Part shown: piece after piece, positions 5,904-8,786 of the stretch
Layout: each line of letters starts with the position of its first letter
Position numbering within the stretch: position 1 is the first letter of the stretch
Assembly: GCA_029258495.1 (NCBI GenBank)
Contig: JARHYV010000324.1
Coordinates: 1 to 8,786, forward strand
Source of the DNA: Faecousia sp.
Lineage (GTDB): Bacteria; Bacillota; Clostridia; Oscillospirales; Oscillospiraceae
Direction: 5' to 3'
Length of the DNA stretch: 8,786 bases
Notes under the pieces: model-generated
Seen by the model: only the letters and a program-made list of their open reading frames with translations
Database searches by the model: none
What the model was told of the DNA's origin: nothing
Made by a program: the position numbers and the translations under genes

Positions 5904-5987
5904 CAAAGATTGGAGAATTGGAATGTAAATCAACACATTCAACAGAAACTGTATAGTTTGCCTACATGCGCAAGGAGAATTTACAAA

Positions 5988-6560
5988 ATGTACAAAAATG
6001 ATCAAAGAACACGACTGACCAAAATGCTGATCCGCAAGGCGCTCACATCCCTGCTCAGTCAAAAGCCCATCCAATCCATCTCCATCAAAGAGCTGTGTGA
6101 ACAGGCAGGCATCAATCGCGGAACTTTTTATTCCCATTATACCGATATATATGACCTGCTTGAAAAGATCGAAGAAGAAATGATGCAGGATTTTCAATCT
6201 GCACTGCGCCCTCTGCTTGCAAGTACGACAGATGATCTGACCCCACTGAAAATCACCACCGGGATATTTGAATGTCTGAAAAATAATGCAGATCTTTGCA
6301 TCGTCACCCTCGGGCCTTACGGTGACAAGCGCTTTGCCGCCAGATTACTGGATGTCGGGCGTCAAAAATGCCTTGAATGCTATTCCCTCCAATTTCAGGG
6401 AGCATCTCCCAAACAAATCGAGTATTTTTATGCCTTTGTCAGTTCCGGCTGTATCGGTCTTCTGGAAAAATGGCTGAATGACGGCATGACCACCAGTGCC
6501 GCAGAGATCGCTCAGGTTGCAGAAAATATCATGCTTTACGGCATTCGATTCCTGGTATAA
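5988..6560 (+). CDS. TetR/AcrR-family transcriptional regulator
   Basis: DNA-binding regulator of 190 residues. The N-terminal helix-turn-helix is clear: RLTKMLIRKALTSLLSQ (9-25), then SISIKELCEQAGINRGTFYS (30-49), YTDIYDLLEKI (51-61). The rest is the helical ligand-binding and dimerisation half, including YFYAFVSSGCIGLLEKWLND (146-165), typical of the TetR C-terminal group with DhaS-like members. The start at 5988-5990 is preceded by AAGGAG ten bases away; the frame is open further upstream, but that extension would cover the promoter and lacks the family's N-terminus. It is the only plus-strand gene in the window. It faces away from the SDR gene across a 170-bp regulatory region with mirrored repeats, so it probably controls both itself and the SDR gene. 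The ligand is unknown, possibly the SDR substrate. Confidence 0.93.
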   Translation: MYKNDQRTRLTKMLIRKALTSLLSQKPIQSISIKELCEQAGINRGTFYSHYTDIYDLLEKIEEEMMQDFQSALRPLLASTTDDLTPLKITTGIFECLKNNADLCIVTLGPYGDKRFAARLLDVGRQKCLECYSLQFQGASPKQIEYFYAFVSSGCIGLLEKWLNDGMTTSAAEIAQVAENIMLYGIRFLV

Positions 6561-6592
6561 AAAAAGGCGTCAGCTGCAGCTGACGCCTTTTT
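6561..6592. terminator. Bidirectional terminator between tetR and the serpin gene
   Basis: A perfect 32-bp palindrome, AAAAAGGCGTCAGCTG followed by its exact reverse complement, begins right after the tetR stop codon and ends two bases before the serpin stop codon. The GC-rich stem is flanked by A-runs on one side and T-runs on the other, so it works in both directions for the two convergent genes. Confidence 0.95.
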
Positions 6593-6593
6593 C

Positions 6594-7844
6594 TTATGCA
6601 CCGGGATCCATCATCGTCCCGATAAAAAACGGCATATTGTTTTCCGTGTCGATCAGCATATACACAAAAGGACGATCCAAATACACTTCTTTTGCATCAT
6701 CCGGATTTGCACCCCTGCTTTCCATCTCGACAATCGTTGCCGCTCCGGCTTTTGTTCCCTTCTCTCCCACCGAAATCGAGGTCTTATGAAGGACAGAATT
6801 GATAAAAAGCGGGCCTGCCGTTGATGCACCCATCCCGGAAAAATCTGCCAGTCCATCATCAAACGCCGATACGATTCCCATGTGTTTCAGAGCCGCAGAC
6901 AGCTCTATTGTGTACGAAGTTTCAAACTTGGGTAACAATGTATAAACAGAGATGTTCTGCGCATTGGACAGCATCGTGTGTACAGACTGTCCTGTCAGCG
7001 ATGCAACATATTCTTCGATGGATACGCCTTCCTTAGGCAGCAATGCCGCAAAAGCATATGTGCCGTCCTTGTATGGTTTGACAAATCCCGTTGCCAATTC
7101 ATCTTCCAGAAAGGTGAACTCCTCACCTGCCATAAAACCGGTATTCCTTACCGATCCATTCTCCAAAGTGAATACACCATCACGAACCTGATACTCCTCA
7201 TATTCCTTCAGCCACCGGGCATCAAAGGCCAGCGCATTGATCAGATACATCACAGCATTCTCATCGATCTTGTCCAGAATGTGGGGGATCATCCCATCCG
7301 TATGCTCTTTTACCCAGTTGTTGATATCCTGCAAGGTCGTGGCGTCAAAGGGTGCAGCATATAACTGCGCTCCATAATAGTCTGCATTACACTGCAAAAA
7401 ATCCTGATTTGCCACAAAATCTTTGCTCTGCAAAAACCAAATGGAATTTGCCGCTTTCAGCGCATGTGTTTCCTTCTGGGACAGCTGTTTCATATAGGTG
7501 CTGAGAAAGGCATTCAAATCCTCTCTGGGCATACCCACAGCAGTTTCGATCTCCTGAAGGGTTTCTGCTTTCGCTCCGTTTGCCGTCATTCCAAGGGCAT
7601 ATAATACGGAAAGCGGAGAAATCAGCGTATTACGATCCTCACTCATAACATTCCGGAGCAGCTGAACTCCAAAATCCGTCATGCTTTCACTGCCGGATCC
7701 CATATCCACCTCAGCATGAACCTCGTTTGGCTGAATGCCATCCATCAGATCTACAGCTTGTACCGTTGTGCATCCACTGAGCAGCGAGCCCACAGAAAGC
7801 AGCATTCCAAGCACCAGAACCACCGATATCATCTTCCTCATCAT
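6594..7844 (-). CDS. Lipoprotein serpin (serine protease inhibitor)
   Basis: Predicted surface-anchored suicide inhibitor of serine proteases, 416 residues. A signal peptide (1-24) ends in the lipobox LLSGC with Cys25 to be lipidated, so it should sit outside the membrane. Serpin landmarks run in order: NTLISPLSV (72-80), NALAFDARW (203-211), LLPKF (303-307), GIVSAFDDGLADFSGM (323-338), and the C-terminal signature VYLDRPFVYML (387-397), which fits the PROSITE serpin pattern. The reactive-loop hinge EKGTKAGAAT (361-370) has small residues at P12 to P9 and Thr at P14 and P8, as in inhibitory serpins. Counting from the hinge puts Arg377 at P1 and Gly378 at P1', suggesting a trypsin-like target; the stretch after P1 is about four residues longer than in alpha-1-antitrypsin, so P1 is not certain. 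It overlaps the anti-sigma stop (ATGA). The second ATG (7841) is an equally good start. Confidence 0.95.
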   Translation of the reverse strand: MMRKMISVVLVLGMLLSVGSLLSGCTTVQAVDLMDGIQPNEVHAEVDMGSGSESMTDFGVQLLRNVMSEDRNTLISPLSVLYALGMTANGAKAETLQEIETAVGMPREDLNAFLSTYMKQLSQKETHALKAANSIWFLQSKDFVANQDFLQCNADYYGAQLYAAPFDATTLQDINNWVKEHTDGMIPHILDKIDENAVMYLINALAFDARWLKEYEEYQVRDGVFTLENGSVRNTGFMAGEEFTFLEDELATGFVKPYKDGTYAFAALLPKEGVSIEEYVASLTGQSVHTMLSNAQNISVYTLLPKFETSYTIELSAALKHMGIVSAFDDGLADFSGMGASTAGPLFINSVLHKTSISVGEKGTKAGAATIVEMESRGANPDDAKEVYLDRPFVYMLIDTENNMPFFIGTMMDPGA

Positions 7845-8524
7845 GCATCCTCCTTTTCAACAAGAAATTCCATGGCAATGGGCGCACCATCGGCAACCAT
7901 GCCCTTTTCCACTTCTACAAAAATCATCCACTGGGATAGATCTTCCGTTTCCTCCGCATTTAAGACATTCCCCGTGACGATCCAGCCACCGGTCTGATCA
8001 GGACGGATCGATCGGATCTCGTATCCATCGATCTTCCAACGCTCCTGCCGGATAAACAGCAGCAAATCCTTGCTTTCAAAATAAGCATCATCATATCGAT
8101 CGAATATTTTTTCAGACTCCGAGCCAAACATATCTGTATCCTGTGCATCGATCGATTGACAATATGATCGCAGCTCCTCCGAGGAATGGATGACCGCAGG
8201 ATCCTCAAACGCACCACGCACAGGGTTCAGTCTGATGCAATAGAATATGGGATCGGTGCAGCCCATCTCCGGCAGATGCCCATCTCCGGGATAAGGTGAT
8301 TGCCCCCCTTCCCCATTTGCATCATTCGGAACAACGGATTCCATACCGGAAAAATCCGCCATATGGGTATTCCAACTGTAAATGCTCAGCATCAGGATAC
8401 ACACGCATGCCGCTGCAGTGAGGATCTGTTTCCATGCCTTCCTATGTGGCAGCGGTGTCTGCGATTCGCTGATGAATTCCTCCTCAACAAAACTCATGCC
8501 CTCTAAAAGATCTCTCCCTGTCAT
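7841..8524 (-). CDS. Single-pass membrane anti-sigma-like protein
   Basis: Probable anti-sigma factor for the upstream ECF sigma, 227 residues. The short cytoplasmic N-terminus, MTGRDLLEGMSFVEEEFISE (1-20), resembles that of the widespread Firmicutes proteins encoded after such sigma factors. One transmembrane helix follows (about 33-50) and then an extracytoplasmic domain of about 175 residues. This holds a Gly/Pro/Asn-rich linker (66-86), three cysteines (89, 96, 122) and an alpha/beta-looking part (115-227: ELRSYCQSI, DDAYFESKDLLLFI, QWMIFVEVEKGMV) that weakly recalls PrcB-like domains. Its ATG overlaps the sigma stop (ATGA) and its stop overlaps the serpin start, so all three are translationally coupled. 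ADFSGM (56-61), just outside the membrane, is identical to a stretch of the serpin. The anti-sigma role is inferred from position and topology; I saw no zinc-binding anti-sigma motif. Confidence 0.75.
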   Translation of the reverse strand: MTGRDLLEGMSFVEEEFISESQTPLPHRKAWKQILTAAACVCILMLSIYSWNTHMADFSGMESVVPNDANGEGGQSPYPGDGHLPEMGCTDPIFYCIRLNPVRGAFEDPAVIHSSEELRSYCQSIDAQDTDMFGSESEKIFDRYDDAYFESKDLLLFIRQERWKIDGYEIRSIRPDQTGGWIVTGNVLNAEETEDLSQWMIFVEVEKGMVADGAPIAMEFLVEKEDA

Positions 8525-8786
8525 ATCCGCACCCCCTCCTTCTCAAGGAACTGATACAGCTTGCTGCGCATGCGGTGCAGCTGCGTTTTCACCTTGCTTT
8601 GGCTGAAACCGCACACGGCGGCGATCTCCTCCACCGACTCCATATGCCAGTATCTGCGCATAAAAATCAGCCGGTTATCCGGAGTCTGCCCCTTCAAAAA
8701 GTCCGACAGCAGTTCCCCCAGTTCAAATGCATCCAATGTTTGCTGTGTTCGATCGTCCGGAATGCAAAGCTCCAGCTCCCGGGTCA
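8521..8786 (-). CDS. ECF-type RNA polymerase sigma factor, C-terminal part (5' end beyond the window)
   Basis: C-terminal 87 residues of a sigma-70-family factor; the N-terminal part (region 2) lies beyond the right edge. The visible part is region 4, which reads the -35 element. RLIFMRRYWHMESVEEIAAV is followed by CGFSQSKVKTQLHRMRSKLYQFLEKEG, the standard sigma-4 helix-turn-helix with a recognition helix around SQSKVKTQLHRMR. The frame stays open to the window edge, so the TTG at 8734-8736 is not the start. The stop overlaps the start of the anti-sigma-like gene by four bases (ATGA). Gene order sigma, membrane anti-sigma, effector is typical of ECF modules. The operon promoter would lie outside the window, and autoregulation is likely but cannot be seen. 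Confidence 0.9.
   Translation of the reverse strand, partial: TRELELCIPDDRTQQTLDAFELGELLSDFLKGQTPDNRLIFMRRYWHMESVEEIAAVCGFSQSKVKTQLHRMRSKLYQFLEKEGVRI

Larger units (their letters stand above)
5833..5950. repeat. Mirrored 24-bp repeats flanking the shared SDR/tetR promoters
   Basis: The left arm (5833-5856) reads AGTTTCTG, 7 bp, TGTTGATTT. The right arm (5927-5950) reads AAATCAACA, 7 bp, CAGAAACT, the exact reverse complement of both conserved blocks: 17 conserved positions plus one match in the 7-bp core. The arms sit symmetrically around the shared -10 near 5874-5876. The left arm covers the -35 of the tetR promoter; the right arm lies upstream of the SDR promoter and within the tetR leader. 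They are probable regulator binding sites, the adjacent TetR being the obvious candidate. Confidence 0.65.

Noticed and set aside
5823..5987. N-terminal extension of the TetR gene (in-frame open from 5823)
   Set aside because: It would translate the promoter region itself; the start at 5988 has a ribosome site and gives the normal family N-terminus.
8521..8736. Short sigma-like gene starting at TTG 8734-8736
   Set aside because: The frame stays open to the window edge with sequence consistent with a normal sigma factor upstream, so this is a cut gene and not a small protein.

Overview
The window looks like a chromosomal segment of a low-to-medium G+C Firmicute, most likely a gut Clostridia of the Ruminococcaceae/Oscillospiraceae type. 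The evidence is strong GGAGG ribosome binding sites, near-consensus sigma-A promoters (TTGAAA/TTGACA-17-TATAAT), a perfect CIRCE heat-shock operator, a YtrA-type GntR/ABC operon, and an ECF sigma/anti-sigma pair whose anti-sigma starts MTGRDLLEGMSFVEEEF. Serpins are rare in bacteria but known from gut Clostridia. The species cannot be named from this sequence alone. No rRNA, tRNA, CRISPR array or mobile element was seen.

Layout, left to right. (1) 1-1716, minus: the start of a peptide-uptake ABC operon, oppB then oppC (oppC runs off the left edge), with its own promoter and an inverted repeat in the leader. (2) 1720-2094: a very AT-rich gap with no gene I can support. (3) 2095-4048, minus: a compact GntR (YtrA-like) / ABC ATPase / ABC-2 permease operon. 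It has a consensus promoter, an operator laid over the -10, and a hairpin terminator. (4) 4051-4764, minus: an Hsp20 small heat-shock gene behind a perfect CIRCE element, with a leader of about 170 nt that holds a possible short upstream ORF. (5) 4804-6560: an extended SDR (NAD-dependent epimerase/dehydratase-like) on minus and a TetR-family regulator on plus. They diverge from a 170-bp region where two good promoters share one palindromic -10 and are flanked by mirrored repeats. (6) 6561-6592: a perfectly palindromic bidirectional terminator. (7) 6594-8786, minus: ECF sigma factor (cut by the right edge), single-pass anti-sigma-like protein and lipoprotein serpin, with start and stop codons overlapping at both junctions.

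The most interesting unit is the last one. A protease inhibitor predicted to be displayed on the cell surface is translationally coupled to a membrane-spanning anti-sigma and an ECF sigma factor. I infer a protease-sensing and protease-neutralising response circuit. The second is the SDR/TetR intergenic region, whose architecture suggests an autoregulatory switch. The YtrA-like operator is the third, because its geometry agrees with the described Bacillus YtrA site.
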